From positions 186,001 through 250,000 of the forward strand of contig NZ_FOZK01000005.1 in NCBI RefSeq assembly GCF_900114435.1: 64,000 nt of DNA, given 5' to 3'. A model generated the notes under the pieces. The model did not search any database. It saw only the letters and a list, made by a program, of their open reading frames with translations, and was not told the origin of the DNA. The stretch comes from Halomicrobium zhouii (GTDB taxonomy: Archaea > Halobacteriota > Halobacteria > Halobacteriales > Haloarculaceae). Shown here one piece after another: positions 1 through 8,089 of this stretch (positions within the stretch are counted from its first letter, which is position 1; every line of letters begins with the position of its first letter). The translations under genes were made by a program, and so were the position numbers.

Positions 1-1101
1 GTCGCCATCGAGACGCTCCGCGAAGCGGGCGCGGAGGTCCTGTTCGCGCCGAGCGAACCCCAGAGCACCCACGGCGACGTCGTCGACGCGCTGGACGCCC
101 GGGAGGGGATCACCGCCTTCGCCTGGGAGGGGATGACCGACGACGAGTTCGACGCGGCCCAGCACGAACTGCTCGAGGAGGAACCCGACTTCATCCTCGA
201 CGACGGCTGTGAACTCATCGCGAAGGTCCACGCCGAACACCCCGACGTCGCGGCACAGGTCATCGGCGGCGGCGAGCAGACGACGGCTGGCATCACCCGT
301 CTCGAAGCGATGGAGGAGGAGGGCATCCTGCAGTTCCCCGTCTACGGCGTCAACGACACGCCGATGAAGCACTTCTTCGACAACGTCCACGGGACAGGCG
401 AGTCCTCGCTCACCAACATCGCCATCACGACGAACTCCATCGTCTCCGGGAAGGACGTCGTGGTCTGTGGCTACGGCTACTGCGGCCGCGGCATCGCTCG
501 CAAGGCACGCGGGATGGGCGGCCAGACCATCGTCACCGAAGTCGACCCCCGGAAGGCGCTCCAGGCGCACATGGACGGCCACCGCGTGATGGACATGGCC
601 GAGGCCAGCGAGGTGGGCGACCTGTTCATCTCCGCGACGGGCAACCGCGAGGTGATGCGCGAAGAGCACTTCGAGAAGATGCAGGACGGCGCCATCCTCG
701 CGAACTCGGGGCACTTCGACGTCGAAATCGACCTGGAAGCGCTGGAGGCGGCGGCCGAATCGACCTCGACTCCCAAGGAGGGCGTCACCCAGTACCACAT
801 GCCAGATGGCCGGCGCCTGAACCTCCTCGCGGAGGGTCGCCTCGTCAACCTCACCGGCCCGTTCAGCCAGGGCCACCCCGCCGAGGTGATGGACACGACG
901 TTCGCGATGATGTTCGTCGCCGCCTACGACATGCTCGTCGACGGGCCGGACCTGGAACCCGGGCTGTACAACATTCCCGACCGCCTGGACCGCGCCGTCG
1001 CCGAGCGGAAACTGGAGACGCTGGGCGTCTCTATCGACGACATGACCGAGAGCCAGCAGGCCTACACCGAGGAGTGGGAACACCCCGACAGTAGCTTCTG
1101 A
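1..1101 (+). CDS. ahcY: Adenosylhomocysteinase (partial, start lies upstream of the window)
   Basis: Hydrolyses S-adenosylhomocysteine to adenosine and homocysteine, clearing the product of SAM-dependent methylation; cytoplasmic and NAD-dependent. The frame is open from base 1, so an internal ATG at 133 should not be taken as the start. About 366 codons are visible and roughly 60 N-terminal residues are missing compared with archaeal homologues of about 430. Visible signatures are the Rossmann glycine loop GYGYCGRG (near base 469), followed by an acidic residue in the VTEVDP segment, the ATGN motif, and the ANSGHFDVEI segment typical of the family. Nothing in the visible part looks damaged. 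The identification is firm. Confidence 0.96.
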   Translation, partial: VAIETLREAGAEVLFAPSEPQSTHGDVVDALDAREGITAFAWEGMTDDEFDAAQHELLEEEPDFILDDGCELIAKVHAEHPDVAAQVIGGGEQTTAGITRLEAMEEEGILQFPVYGVNDTPMKHFFDNVHGTGESSLTNIAITTNSIVSGKDVVVCGYGYCGRGIARKARGMGGQTIVTEVDPRKALQAHMDGHRVMDMAEASEVGDLFISATGNREVMREEHFEKMQDGAILANSGHFDVEIDLEALEAAAESTSTPKEGVTQYHMPDGRRLNLLAEGRLVNLTGPFSQGHPAEVMDTTFAMMFVAAYDMLVDGPDLEPGLYNIPDRLDRAVAERKLETLGVSIDDMTESQQAYTEEWEHPDSSF

Positions 1102-1153
1102 AGCGGCGGTGACGAAGCGACGGTGACTGCGGCAGGCTGGTGTTCCTCTTCTC

Positions 1154-1618
1154 TCAGGCCGAGTCGCTCCTGCGATAGTCGACGTACTCGACGAGCGTCC
1201 GGACCAACGTCCCCACCAGCACCAGCGCCGCGAGGCCGACCACGACGAAGAACACCCCGATAGCGCCCGGGCCCGCCATCGGACCCTCGGGGATCCAGGC
1301 GACCAGTGCGAGGAACCCCGCGACGGCGGCGACGGCGAGGCCCGCTTCGAGCGTCCGGGCGGCGCCGTACAGCGGCCGGTCGGCGAGTCGGTCGGTCACC
1401 CCTCGACCGTCGCCCAGCGCGCGATAGCCGGCGACCAGCGCCTCGGCGACGACGACCATCGTCAGGACGAACGCGACGAGCGGCGCGAGGAAGAGCGTCG
1501 TGATGCCGGCGTTCGGCGCGACGCCGAAGAAGACGGCGGCGCTCGCGAGGAGGGTGAGGATCACGGCGACGAGTTTGCCGGCCTGGAGGGGTCTGGACCG
1601 GTGGAACGGGGAGACCAT
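1154..1618 (-). CDS. Hypothetical four-helix membrane protein
   Basis: A 154-residue protein with about four hydrophobic segments (near residues 15-33, 39-60, 91-108 and 119-140) and short charged loops, so an integral membrane protein. The N-terminus is short and basic (MVSPFHRSRP) and there is no signal peptide or lipobox. It is convergent with ahcY and lies downstream of the aldo/keto reductase on the same strand, 78 bp away, so it could be the last gene of that transcript. No catalytic motif or recognised family is visible; function unknown. Codon composition and reading-frame quality match the neighbouring real genes. Confidence 0.7.
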   Translation of the reverse strand: MVSPFHRSRPLQAGKLVAVILTLLASAAVFFGVAPNAGITTLFLAPLVAFVLTMVVVAEALVAGYRALGDGRGVTDRLADRPLYGAARTLEAGLAVAAVAGFLALVAWIPEGPMAGPGAIGVFFVVVGLAALVLVGTLVRTLVEYVDYRRSDSA

Positions 1619-1696
1619 CTCTGCGAACCGTCAGACCGATCCGGTATCGGTCTTGTGGTGGCCGTCTCCGCGTTCGAAACCGCGTCCGCGGTGGTC

Positions 1697-2503
1697 CTAC
1701 TGGTTCCAGGGCGCGCCCTCGAAGTCGACCTCGCGGTGGCCGCGGTCCAGCTCCGCGATTCTGTCCAGGTCCTCCTCGTCCAGGTCGACGTCGTAGGCCC
1801 CCCAGTTCGCCCGGATGTGTTCCTCGCTGGTGGCCTTCGGAATCGCGGTGACGTTGTCCAGCGCGAGGAACCAGGCCAGCGTCACCTGGGGAATCGTCGC
1901 GTCGTGTTTCTCGGCGACGTCTTCGAGGACTGGGTCGTCGAGGACCTTCGTCCGGGCCAGCGGCGAGTAGGCCACGACGTGGTGGCCGTGGTCGGCGGCG
2001 TACTCGCGCAGTTCGGTCTGCTGGAGGTACGGGTGCATCTCGACCTGGTTGGCGAACAGCGGCGCCTCCAGGATCTCCCGGGCCTCGTCGAGGTGGCGCG
2101 GCTCGAAGTTCGAGACGCCGACGTGGCGGATCTTGCCCTGGTCGTACAGTTCGTCGAACGCCGACAGCGTCCCCTCGGCGTCGTAGGTGTTCGTCGGCCA
2201 GTGGACGTACAGCAGGTCGACGTAGTCGGTGCCGAGTTTGTCGAGGCTCTCGGCGGTGGAGTCGAGCACGTCGTCGTGGGCGAGGCTGTCGGTGTCCACC
2301 TTCGTCGCGAGGAACACCTCCTCGCGGGGGACGTCCGCTTCGGCGATGCCGCGGCCGACGTCCTCCTCGTTGTCGTAGCCCTGCGCGGTGTCGATATTTC
2401 GATAGCCAAGTTCCAGCGCGGTCCGGACGCTCGCGGCGCACTGGTCGGGGTCGTCGTTCTGCCAGGTGCCGAGTCCGAGTCGGTGCAGATCGAGTGCAGA
2501 CAT
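1697..2503 (-). CDS. Aldo/keto reductase
   Basis: NAD(P)H-dependent oxidoreductase of the aldo/keto reductase superfamily, 268 residues, cytoplasmic. The catalytic tetrad can be read directly: D38 and Y43 in NIDTAQGY, K68 in LATKVD and H101 in YVHWP. The length is that of the short prokaryotic 2,5-diketo-D-gluconate reductase-like branch. The C-terminus contains the IPKATSEEHIRAN segment that contributes the 2'-phosphate/NADPH site in this family. The physiological substrate cannot be read from the sequence. It follows the NTF2-like gene on the same strand at 62 bp, so the two may be co-transcribed. Confidence 0.92.
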   Translation of the reverse strand: MSALDLHRLGLGTWQNDDPDQCAASVRTALELGYRNIDTAQGYDNEEDVGRGIAEADVPREEVFLATKVDTDSLAHDDVLDSTAESLDKLGTDYVDLLYVHWPTNTYDAEGTLSAFDELYDQGKIRHVGVSNFEPRHLDEAREILEAPLFANQVEMHPYLQQTELREYAADHGHHVVAYSPLARTKVLDDPVLEDVAEKHDATIPQVTLAWFLALDNVTAIPKATSEEHIRANWGAYDVDLDEEDLDRIAELDRGHREVDFEGAPWNQ

Positions 2504-2565
2504 CTACCGTGGGTCGGACACTCCGGCACCTAACGCTTGTGGCCGGGGCAGATCGCCCCGTTTCG

Positions 2566-3039
2566 TCACTGCTCCGTCGATGGGCCCGTAAGCGGGATCC
2601 CCTCGTCGTCGAACCGCAGCGCGCCCCAGTGGGCGGTGAGTGTCCACTCGTCGTCGACGAGCGCGTATATCTTCGCCGTCCGGCCCTCCCAGTGGAACTC
2701 GGCGCCGGTCTCGCGGTGGCGCCACAGCGTGTCGATGTCGACGACGGCCATCCCGCCGTCGCCCTCGTCGCTCACCGAGACGTCGACCGTCTCCCGGTCG
2801 TTGTGGACGAGGTCGTGCGTGTCGAACAGGTCCTGCCACGCCTCGCGCCACCGCTCGCGGTCGAACCGACCGAACTCCAGGTCCCACGTGGCCGGGTCGT
2901 GGTCGTAGCCGGTCGGCGGCCAGGCCCACACCATGTCGGGGTGGAACAGGTCGAGCAAGGTTTCGACGTTTCGCGCGTCCCAGGCAGCGGTCTCGCGGTC
3001 GACCATCGCCCGAACCTCGTCCGCGGGTGCGTCGCTCAT
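2566..3039 (-). CDS. NTF2-like / SnoaL-type fold protein
   Basis: A 157-residue protein with the layout of small NTF2/SnoaL-like alpha+beta barrels. It has an N-terminal helix with DAR-VETLLDLFHPDMVW (the usual place where these proteins close the cone), then beta strands ending in VDDEWTLTAHWGALRF. Family members are either isomerases/hydrolases or ligand-binding proteins, so no reaction can be assigned. No signal peptide or membrane segment. It lies between ecfT and the aldo/keto reductase on the same strand, with 77 and 62 bp gaps. Confidence 0.78.
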   Translation of the reverse strand: MSDAPADEVRAMVDRETAAWDARNVETLLDLFHPDMVWAWPPTGYDHDPATWDLEFGRFDRERWREAWQDLFDTHDLVHNDRETVDVSVSDEGDGGMAVVDIDTLWRHRETGAEFHWEGRTAKIYALVDDEWTLTAHWGALRFDDEGIPLTGPSTEQ

Positions 3040-3116
3040 GACCGAGAGAGGTCGGGGGTCACGATGAGGGTTTCCTCGGTGCGACAGTCGATACCACGAT
3101 TCCGCCCACCGCTGAC

Positions 3117-3905
3117 TCAGACCACTCCGAGTCCAAAGACGTAGCGCGCGACGGCCGCACCGACGATCAGCGCGGCGCCGGCGAGGATGGCGAGCCAGTC
3201 GCGACCCTCCAGGGCTTCCCGGCCGTAGAAGGTCCGCTCACGTCGCGTGTCGAACCCGCGGGCCTCCAGCGCCATCGACTGGGTCTGGACGTTGCGGATG
3301 GCGGTCATGAACACGGGGATCAGGAGGGGGACGTAGTTGCGGATCCGCCTGATCGGCGAGCGCGTGGCGACGTCGTGACCGCGGGCCTCCTGGGCCTGTC
3401 GGACCGTCCCGGTCGCACTGAGCAGCGTCGGGAACAGGCGCAGCGCCGTCCCGACGGCGAAACAGAACGCGAAGGGGACGCCGAGGCTCCGGAGGCCGGC
3501 GACGATCTCCTCGTTGGAGGTGACCGTCACGAACAGCAGCCCGGTGACGATGAAGGACGCGAAGCGGGTCGAACGGCCCAGCGCGAGGAGCACCTCGTCG
3601 CGGGTCACGTCCATCACCGGCGTCGCGAGGACGACGGGGCCGCCCGCCGGGACGAACGCCGGCCAGACGACCATGCCGACGACGAAGATGGCGACGACGA
3701 CGAACCAGACTCGCATGAGGTTCTTCAGGCCGCCGAGCGCCAGCAGCGTCACGAGGCTCACCGCGAAGGGCACGATGACCCACGCGGGATGGTCGAACGC
3801 GAGCGCGACGGCGAACACGCCGAGGGCCAGCGCGATTTTCGCCCGCGGCGCGAGCCGGTGGAGCATCGAATCGCCGGTGACGTACAGCGACGACCCCCCA
3901 CTCAT
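3117..3905 (-). CDS. ecfT: ECF transporter transmembrane protein EcfT
   Basis: T component of an energy-coupling factor importer: the membrane scaffold that connects the substrate-binding S component to the ATPases. The 262-residue chain has five to six hydrophobic segments. It carries the two family-defining cytoplasmic Ala-Arg-Gly coupling motifs, seen here as AQEARGHD and ALEARGFD, which contact the ATPase grooves. The gene overlaps the ATPase gene by 4 nt (ATGA), a sign of translational coupling. The order on the minus strand is S component, ATPase, EcfT, so the module is complete. The name CbiQ is sometimes used for the same family; no cobalt-specific partner (CbiM/CbiN) is present here. 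Confidence 0.93.
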   Translation of the reverse strand: MSGGSSLYVTGDSMLHRLAPRAKIALALGVFAVALAFDHPAWVIVPFAVSLVTLLALGGLKNLMRVWFVVVAIFVVGMVVWPAFVPAGGPVVLATPVMDVTRDEVLLALGRSTRFASFIVTGLLFVTVTSNEEIVAGLRSLGVPFAFCFAVGTALRLFPTLLSATGTVRQAQEARGHDVATRSPIRRIRNYVPLLIPVFMTAIRNVQTQSMALEARGFDTRRERTFYGREALEGRDWLAILAGAALIVGAAVARYVFGLGVV

Positions 3906-5791
3906 CGGTCTTCCCCCGCAGCGTCGGTCGTCGCGGGCCGCGTCTCGTCCCCGCCGAGGCCCGCGACGAGTTCGTCGACGGAGAGCGCCGGCAGCGCGTC
4001 GTCGAGGCCCTGATCAGCAGCCAGGCGATTGGCGAGTGCGACGGGCTGTGGCGGACGCAGGTCCCACTCGTGGAGCTGGTCCTCGTCTGCGAACAGCTCG
4101 CGCGTCGGCGCGTCGGCCACTTTCCGGCCGTCGGCCATCACGACCGTCCGGGGCGCGTACGTCGCCACCGTCGACATGCTGTGGGTGACCATCACCACCG
4201 TGACGTCCTGTTCGCGGTTGAGTTCGGCGACCAGATCCATGAACGTCTCTTGCTGGGTCGCGTCCAGGCCGGTCGTGGGCTCGTCGAAGACGATGGCGTC
4301 CGGTTCGGTCGCAAGGATGCTCGCGAGGGCGACGCGCTGGCGCTGGCCCTTCGAGAGGTTGAACGGGTCGGCCTCCTCCAGGCCGTCGAGGTCCACCGTC
4401 TCGATGGCGTCAGCGACCCGCCGGTCGAGTTCGTCGCCGGAGAGCCCGAAGTTCTCCGGGCCGAAGGCGACCTCCTCCTCGACCGTGGCGGCGAATATCT
4501 GGTGGTCGGGATTCTGGAAGACGAAGCCGACGCGTCGGCCGACTTCTGACATCTGCAGGTCCGCGAGGTCACTCCCGTCCCAGCGGGCCACGCCCTCGTC
4601 GGGGTCGAGCAGGCCGTTGAGCTGCTTGGCGAGTGTTGTCTTCCCGCTGCCGTTGTGGCCGACGATGGCGACGACCTCGCCTTCCCGAATCGTCAGATCG
4701 ACGCCGTCGACGGCACGAACGGTCTCGCCGTCGGCGTCGTACTCGTAGGCCACGTCCTCGAGTTCGAACAGCGCGTCGCCGACGTCGGGGGCCGTCCCCG
4801 CGGGCGCGCCCGGCAGGGCCTCGCCTCGCGTCGCCGGCGGGTTCCAGGAAAGGTCCGATTCGGCTGCCGTCTCCGCGGCCGCGTCGACGGACAGCGGCAG
4901 GTCGGGCTGGTCGAAGCCGAGGCGGTCGAAGGCGTCGACCAGCGGTGGGACTGCGACCCGTGAGTCCCGGAGCGAGTCGACGTCGGTGAACACGTCCTCG
5001 GCGCGGCCCGAGTGGGCGACCTGGCCCCCCTCGAGCAGGACGGCGTGGTCGGCCAGCAGCGCTTCCTCTATCTTGTGGGTGACCAGGACGATCGAGTCGG
5101 GGCCGGCCCAGTCGCCCACCCGCTCGTCCGCGCGGGCGGCGTCGGCGAGGCGGCCGATCACCGACAGCGTCTCGCGGCTCCCCACGGGGTCGAGGTCGCT
5201 GGTCGGCTCGTCGAGCAGGAGGAGGTCGGGCTGCATGGCGAGGACGCCCGCGAAGACGAGGCGTTGCTTCTGCCCGCCGGAGAGGGCGTCGGGCGCGCGG
5301 TCCCGATCCAGGTCGGTCAGCCCCGCGACGGCCAGCGACTCCTCGATACGGCTGTCGATGTCCGCAACCGGGACGGCGAGGTTCTCCGGCCCGAAGGCGA
5401 CCTCGGCGGTGATCGAGGTGCCGAACAGCTGGGCCTCGTAGTCCTGGATCACCATGCCCACGTCGCGAGCCATCTCGCTGACCCGGGTCGACGTCGCGTC
5501 GCGGCCGACGACGTCGACCTCGCCGTCGAACGCGCCGGTGATGAAGTCGGGGATGATGCCGTTGAACGTCCGCAGAAGCGTCGACTTGCCGCCGCCGCTG
5601 GCGCCCATCACGACCGTGAACGAGTGGTCGGGGACGTCGAGGTCGAGACCGTCGAGGACGAGCCCGCCACGGGCGTCCGGGTCCGGACGGCCCGACCCTT
5701 CCTCGAAGTCGGCGTCGCGGTCGTAGGAGAAGAACACGTCACGGAGCCGAGCAGTGACGCCGTCGTCCCGCTCGTCCGCGGTACCAGTCAT
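3902..5791 (-). CDS. ecfA: ECF transporter double ATPase (two ABC domains fused)
   Basis: A 629-residue fusion of two ABC ATPase domains, equivalent to the EcfA-EcfA' pair. Domain 1 (about 10-280) has Walker A GASGGGKST, signature LSGGQKQR and Walker B LLLLDEPTSDLD. Domain 2 (about 340-600) has Walker A GHNGSGKTT, signature LSKGQRQR and Walker B AIVFDEPTTGLD. Both sites therefore look catalytically intact. The linker of about 60 residues is acidic and low in complexity. It energises uptake with EcfT, whose gene it overlaps by 4 nt. The fused arrangement is common in archaea and some bacteria. Confidence 0.95.
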   Translation of the reverse strand: MTGTADERDDGVTARLRDVFFSYDRDADFEEGSGRPDPDARGGLVLDGLDLDVPDHSFTVVMGASGGGKSTLLRTFNGIIPDFITGAFDGEVDVVGRDATSTRVSEMARDVGMVIQDYEAQLFGTSITAEVAFGPENLAVPVADIDSRIEESLAVAGLTDLDRDRAPDALSGGQKQRLVFAGVLAMQPDLLLLDEPTSDLDPVGSRETLSVIGRLADAARADERVGDWAGPDSIVLVTHKIEEALLADHAVLLEGGQVAHSGRAEDVFTDVDSLRDSRVAVPPLVDAFDRLGFDQPDLPLSVDAAAETAAESDLSWNPPATRGEALPGAPAGTAPDVGDALFELEDVAYEYDADGETVRAVDGVDLTIREGEVVAIVGHNGSGKTTLAKQLNGLLDPDEGVARWDGSDLADLQMSEVGRRVGFVFQNPDHQIFAATVEEEVAFGPENFGLSGDELDRRVADAIETVDLDGLEEADPFNLSKGQRQRVALASILATEPDAIVFDEPTTGLDATQQETFMDLVAELNREQDVTVVMVTHSMSTVATYAPRTVVMADGRKVADAPTRELFADEDQLHEWDLRPPQPVALANRLAADQGLDDALPALSVDELVAGLGGDETRPATTDAAGEDR

Positions 5792-5848
5792 CGACGGAAG
5801 GGTGAACGGGAACAGTTGTAAACGTTCGTACTCTGGCGAGGGTCCCTG

Positions 5849-6688
5849 TCAGCGACGGACCATCTCCGAGAGGCTGTCCCCGGAGATGGCCGTCAGCCCC
5901 AGGAGGACGAGGAGGCCGACCGCGCCCAGCACCTGCTGGGTGACCGACCCGCCCTGGCCGAACGTCTCGCCCGTCGTCGCCAGGAACTGCGTGCCCTCGA
6001 CGCCGACGCTGATGGCGATACCGACGGCGACCCAGACGATGGAGACGACCACGATGCCGGTGGCCGCGAGCTGTCGGCGGGAGGGCGCGACCTCGGGCAG
6101 GTCCTCTTCGCGCATGACGTCGGGGTAGAGGAGGCCCATCTCCTTGACGCGGGGGTAGACGAGGTACAGCAGCGGCGGGCCGAGCACCGCGGCCGCCAGG
6201 AAGTTGTTGACCGTGATGATCGTCCCGAGCACGGAGAAGGGGAACAGCTCCAGCACGTCGAGCCACCACGCGATGATGGCCGCACACGCGGCCGCGGCGG
6301 TGAGCGCGATGACGAGGTACTCGACGACCTGGCGGGCAGAGTCCATCCGGGGTTCCTCGCCGCTGGACAGCGGTCCGAGGTTGCCCCAGAGCTTGTAGCC
6401 GACCAGGCCGAAGAAGAAGTTCCCGAGGAATCCACCGAGGCTTCCCGGGCCCAGCTGGCCGCTGAAGACGTCGCCGATGAGGTTCCCGACGGCCGAGCCC
6501 CAGGCCGCCGCCGGGCCGAACATGATGCCGAAGATGACCGGGAAGACGTTCGCCGGCCGGATACTGGTGATCCCCGGGATGATCGTCAGTGCGTTGAACG
6601 GTATCAACACCGCGGCGTAGATGGCCGCGATCACCGCCACGAGCATTATCATCCGCGTGTCCCGCCACATCGTAATGAGTTCCCGCAT
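5849..6688 (-). CDS. ECF transporter S component (substrate-specific membrane protein), substrate unknown
   Basis: Integral membrane protein of about 279 residues with six or more hydrophobic segments. It has a conserved-looking stretch IPGITSIRPANVFPVIFG followed by FGPAAAWGSAVGNLIGD, resembling the RPA/GN loops of ECF S components (QueT-like rather than BioY-like, by eye only). It lies 57 bp upstream of the ATPase gene on the same strand, which supports its role. The ATG at 6688 was chosen over a GTG at 6703 because a TATA-like box (6714-6724) lies 26-36 nt upstream of it. No riboswitch that would reveal the substrate was found upstream. A vitamin or vitamin precursor is likely from family knowledge, but which one is not known. 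Confidence 0.8.
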   Translation of the reverse strand: MRELITMWRDTRMIMLVAVIAAIYAAVLIPFNALTIIPGITSIRPANVFPVIFGIMFGPAAAWGSAVGNLIGDVFSGQLGPGSLGGFLGNFFFGLVGYKLWGNLGPLSSGEEPRMDSARQVVEYLVIALTAAAACAAIIAWWLDVLELFPFSVLGTIITVNNFLAAAVLGPPLLYLVYPRVKEMGLLYPDVMREEDLPEVAPSRRQLAATGIVVVSIVWVAVGIAISVGVEGTQFLATTGETFGQGGSVTQQVLGAVGLLVLLGLTAISGDSLSEMVRR

Positions 6689-6713
6689 GACAGACGGGCA
6701 CACTCCCCGTCGT

Positions 6714-6724
6714 CACATAAAACC
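6714..6724 (-). promoter_or_regulatory. TATA-like promoter of the ECF S component
   Basis: Read on the minus strand the box is GTTTTATGTG. It lies about 26-36 nt before the ATG at 6688, the spacing expected for a leaderless or near-leaderless haloarchaeal transcript, and decides that start. Confidence 0.5.
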
Positions 6725-6860
6725 GATCCCCAGATCCGTCCGTGATGACAGGTCTTGCGCCGTCTACGGGCCATCTTGGGAGTAGCGCGGGATCTGGGCA
6801 CCCGCTCCACGCGCTCGTCCCTGCGGACCTGCTAAGTACCAGCGGCCGTGAGTGAGTGGT

Positions 6861-7847
6861 ATGCAGACGCTGCTTCTGGGTCCCGACGACGTCGACGCGA
6901 ACACGCCGCTCGCCGCAGTCATCGACGCCGTCGAGGGCGCCTTCGGCGCGTACGCCCGCGGCGACGTGGTGATGCCCGCGAAGTCCTACGTCGACCTGCC
7001 ACAGTACAACGGCGACTTCCGGTCGATGCCGGCCTACGTCGCCACCAACGAGTGGGACGCCGCCGCGGTCAAGTGGGTCAACGTCCACGCGGACAATCCC
7101 GAGAAATACGACCTCCCGACGGTGCTGGGGACCATCATCTACTCAGACCCGGCCAACGCCTTCCCGCTCTCGCTGATGGACGGCACCCACGTCACGCGCA
7201 AGCGAACGGGCGCCGCGGCCGCCGTCGCGACGGACTACCTCGCCGTCGACGACGCCCGGTCGATGGGGCTGGTCGGCGCCGGCGTCCAGTCCTACACCCA
7301 GCTGGAGGCGATTTCCCACGTGCGAGACATCGAGGAGGTCGTCGTCGCCGACGTCGACGAAGACGCCGTCCAGGCGTTCGTCGACCACTTCTCGGACCGT
7401 TTCGACGTCCGCGCCGGGTCCATCGAGGAGGCCGCCCACTGCGACGTCCTCTCGACGGTGACGCCGGTCGAGGAGCCTCTCGTCCACTCCGTCGGCGAGC
7501 ACACCCACGTCAACGCCATCGGGGCCGACGCCGCCGGCAAACACGAGATTTCGGACGACATCCTGCTCGACGCCACACTCGTCATCGACGACTACGACCA
7601 GTGTACGCACTCCGGCGAGATCAACGTCCCCTGGAGCGCGGGCGTCCTCTCCGACGCGGACCTGCACGCCGAACTCGGTGAGATCGTCGCCGGCGAGAAG
7701 GAGGGTCGGACGGCAGATGACGGCGTCACCGTCTTCGACTCGACGGGCCTGGCGATCCAGGACGTCGCCACCGCCCACGTCGCCTACGAGCGGGCCCGCG
7801 AGAACGGCGCCGGGACCGACTTTACCCTCGTGGGTACCGACGTGTAG
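6861..7847 (+). CDS. Ornithine cyclodeaminase / alanine dehydrogenase family protein
   Basis: NAD(P)-dependent enzyme of the ornithine cyclodeaminase/mu-crystallin family, 328 residues. The substrate domain contains KWVNVHADNPEKYDLPTV and DGTHVTRKRTGAA. The Rossmann fold follows with GLVGAGVQSYTQLEA and a later VVVADVDED acidic strand end. Archaeal members include both true alanine dehydrogenases and cyclodeaminases, so the reaction (NH3 release from alanine or ornithine, or imine reduction) is open. The ATG at 6861 is preferred over the upstream GTG at 6852 because a TATA-like GCTAAGTACC lies about 26 nt before it. Divergent from the ECF operon. Confidence 0.88.
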   Translation: MQTLLLGPDDVDANTPLAAVIDAVEGAFGAYARGDVVMPAKSYVDLPQYNGDFRSMPAYVATNEWDAAAVKWVNVHADNPEKYDLPTVLGTIIYSDPANAFPLSLMDGTHVTRKRTGAAAAVATDYLAVDDARSMGLVGAGVQSYTQLEAISHVRDIEEVVVADVDEDAVQAFVDHFSDRFDVRAGSIEEAAHCDVLSTVTPVEEPLVHSVGEHTHVNAIGADAAGKHEISDDILLDATLVIDDYDQCTHSGEINVPWSAGVLSDADLHAELGEIVAGEKEGRTADDGVTVFDSTGLAIQDVATAHVAYERARENGAGTDFTLVGTDV

Positions 7848-7875
7848 GAGCCGGCGGAGACGGCAGAAAGCTGGG

Positions 7876-8061
7876 TTATCGGCCGGTCAGCTTCGAGATG
7901 ACCCAGACCGCGATAAACACCGGCAGCAGCGGCAGCAGGACGATGGCCATCCCGATGAACACCAGCCAGCCGATGGCGTCCATCTGCTGGTTGGACGTAC
8001 TCCCCGTCAGCGGCGTCACCGATCGGATGAATCCTTCGTCGTCAGCCTCGTTGGTAGCCAT
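7876..8061 (-). CDS. Small membrane protein, hypothetical
   Basis: A 61-residue protein with an acidic start (MATNEADDEGF), a segment RSVTPLTGSTSNQQMDAIGW, and one long hydrophobic stretch that can make one or two helices, ending KLTGR. A longer open frame to 8178 exists. The ATG at 8061 was chosen because a TATA-like CGTTTTATC (8089-8097, minus strand) sits at the correct distance and the extra codons look non-coding. It is convergent with the preceding gene. The pattern resembles small single-gene haloarchaeal membrane proteins of unknown function; no role can be given. Confidence 0.65.
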   Translation of the reverse strand: MATNEADDEGFIRSVTPLTGSTSNQQMDAIGWLVFIGMAIVLLPLLPVFIAVWVISKLTGR

Positions 8062-8089
8062 ATTGGTCGAAAGTTCGGCCGCGAGGCTG

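Noticed and set aside
6725-6850. Riboswitch upstream of the ECF importer
   Set aside because: No TPP, cobalamin or FMN consensus was found; the short stems present are what GC-rich DNA gives by chance.
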